A DNA stretch of 5,718 bases from positions 1 to 5,718 of the forward strand of contig CANTWP010000083.1 in the NCBI GenBank assembly GCA_947853245.1. Direction: 5' to 3'. Each line of letters opens with the position of its first letter. Within the stretch, counting starts at the first letter, position 1. Source of the stretch: an uncultured Bacilli bacterium. Lineage in GTDB: Bacteria; Bacillota_I; Bacilli_A; RF39; UBA660. Under the pieces are notes generated by a model, which saw nothing but the letters and a program-made list of their open reading frames with translations, did not search any database and had not been told where the DNA came from. Of this stretch, positions 5,081-5,718 are shown piece after piece. The position numbers were made by a program, and so were the translations under genes.

Positions 5081-5718
5081 TAAAATCTAAAATATAAAAA
5101 TGGATTAAATGATGCATCAATTAAAAAAGCTGTAACAATAATTAATAGTATAAAACAATATAATACTTCTAAAATATCCATGAATACTGTGAATTTTTTA
5201 TTTTGTTTTAACTTATTACAAATATCTTTAAACAGTGGCGTTGATCCAATTATAGCAATAATTAAGATAATTAGGTAACTACGTAAATAATACATAGTTT
5301 CCTGGTTTATAAATGATAAATTACCAAATCCAAACATATTCTTTAGAAAGTTTATTATATATGGTAAACTATCTGCATTAAAGATTATAAAACTTATCAA
5401 TATTAAAATTAAAGTATAAATATGCCCAAATATTTTATGTTTATTTAAGAAGTCTTTTAAGAAAAATTTCTCTATTAATAAGATCACACCAAAATATAAT
5501 CCCCAGATAATAAAATTCCAAGCGGCTCCATGCCAAAACCCAGTTAAAAACCATACTATAAGTATATTTCTAATAAATTTTAAGGTAGATACTCTGTTAC
5601 CACCTAATGGAATATAAACATAATCTCTTAACCAACTAGATAAAGAAATATGCCATCTCCGCCAAAAGTCAGTAATACTCTTGGCAATTAATGGATAATT
5701 GAAATTTTCTAAGAAATG
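5080..5718 (-). CDS. AlgI-type MBOAT O-acyltransferase, C-terminal part (cut by window edge)
   Basis: The frame is open from the right window edge to TAG at 5080, giving the last 212 residues of a membrane-bound O-acyltransferase. It begins within the signature NFNYPLIAKSITDFWRRW (5-22), followed by WHISLSSWLRDYVYIPLGG (22-40) and WFLTGFWHGAAWN (56-68). His63 of FWHG is the conserved MBOAT catalytic histidine. The remainder has four or five hydrophobic helices and ends FNPFLYFRF. AlgI/DltB-like enzymes move acyl groups, usually acetyl, across the cytoplasmic membrane for O-acylation of surface polymers. The downstream DHHW protein is the usual extracytoplasmic partner, which favours glycan O-acetylation over DltB-type D-alanylation. 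Members are about 450-500 residues, so roughly half the protein lies outside the window. A GTG at 5487 is an internal codon and not a start. The operon promoter is not in the window. Confidence 0.92.
   Translation of the reverse strand, partial: HFLENFNYPLIAKSITDFWRRWHISLSSWLRDYVYIPLGGNRVSTLKFIRNILIVWFLTGFWHGAAWNFIIWGLYFGVILLIEKFFLKDFLNKHKIFGHIYTLILILISFIIFNADSLPYIINFLKNMFGFGNLSFINQETMYYLRSYLIILIIAIIGSTPLFKDICNKLKQNKKFTVFMDILEVLYCFILLIIVTAFLIDASFNPFLYFRF

Noticed and set aside
4903..5097. A 64-codon + strand open frame.
   Set aside because: It is antisense to the signal anchor of the DHHW gene and is explained by that gene's coding bias.

Overview
The window is very AT-rich, with A/T-loaded third codon positions, Shine-Dalgarno sites of the GGAGG/GGTGA type and Rho-independent terminators. 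Together these suggest a low-G+C Gram-positive bacterium (Bacilli or Clostridia-like, possibly an uncultured gut lineage). All Trp codons I checked are TGG. TGA, TAG and TAA all act as stops, so the standard bacterial code applies and mycoplasma code 4 does not. I see no rRNA, tRNA, CRISPR array, transposase or phage gene.

Layout. (1) Positions 1-255 hold the decayed 3' end of a short-chain dehydrogenase gene on the + strand, cut by the window edge, with in-frame stops and at least one frameshift. Its 40-124 part is unusually rich in inverted repeats. A strong terminator follows at 293-327. (2) Positions 391-907 hold a + strand gene for a hypoxanthine/uracil-DNA glycosylase superfamily protein. 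It has an extended -10 promoter and a very short leader. One extra T in a T5 run appears to break its N-terminus. (3) A convergent - strand gene (926-1873) encodes a tocopherol-cyclase-like protein. The two genes are 18 bp apart, and each seems to use a terminator lying inside the other's coding end. (4) A two-gene - strand operon (3819 down to 2018) has its own extended -10 promoter and a perfect 13-bp terminator. It encodes a YwaF/TMEM164-like membrane protein and an extended-SDR NAD-dependent epimerase/reductase, joined by an ATGA overlap. (5) A - strand operon enters from the right edge: the C-terminal 212 residues of an AlgI-type MBOAT O-acyltransferase, then a DHHW/AlgX-like SGNH protein. 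This pair is the usual machinery for O-acetylating an extracytoplasmic glycan.

The - strand genes have an envelope theme: glycan O-acetylation, a possible membrane acyltransferase-like protein with a partner oxidoreductase, and a lipocalin-like lipid or isoprenoid-binding family. The glycosylase gene is an unrelated DNA repair function. The most useful observations are the glycosylase frameshift, the interlocked convergent terminators, the coupled TMEM164-like/epimerase pair and the inverted-repeat cluster in the dehydrogenase remnant. I do not see clear evidence for a wholly new system.
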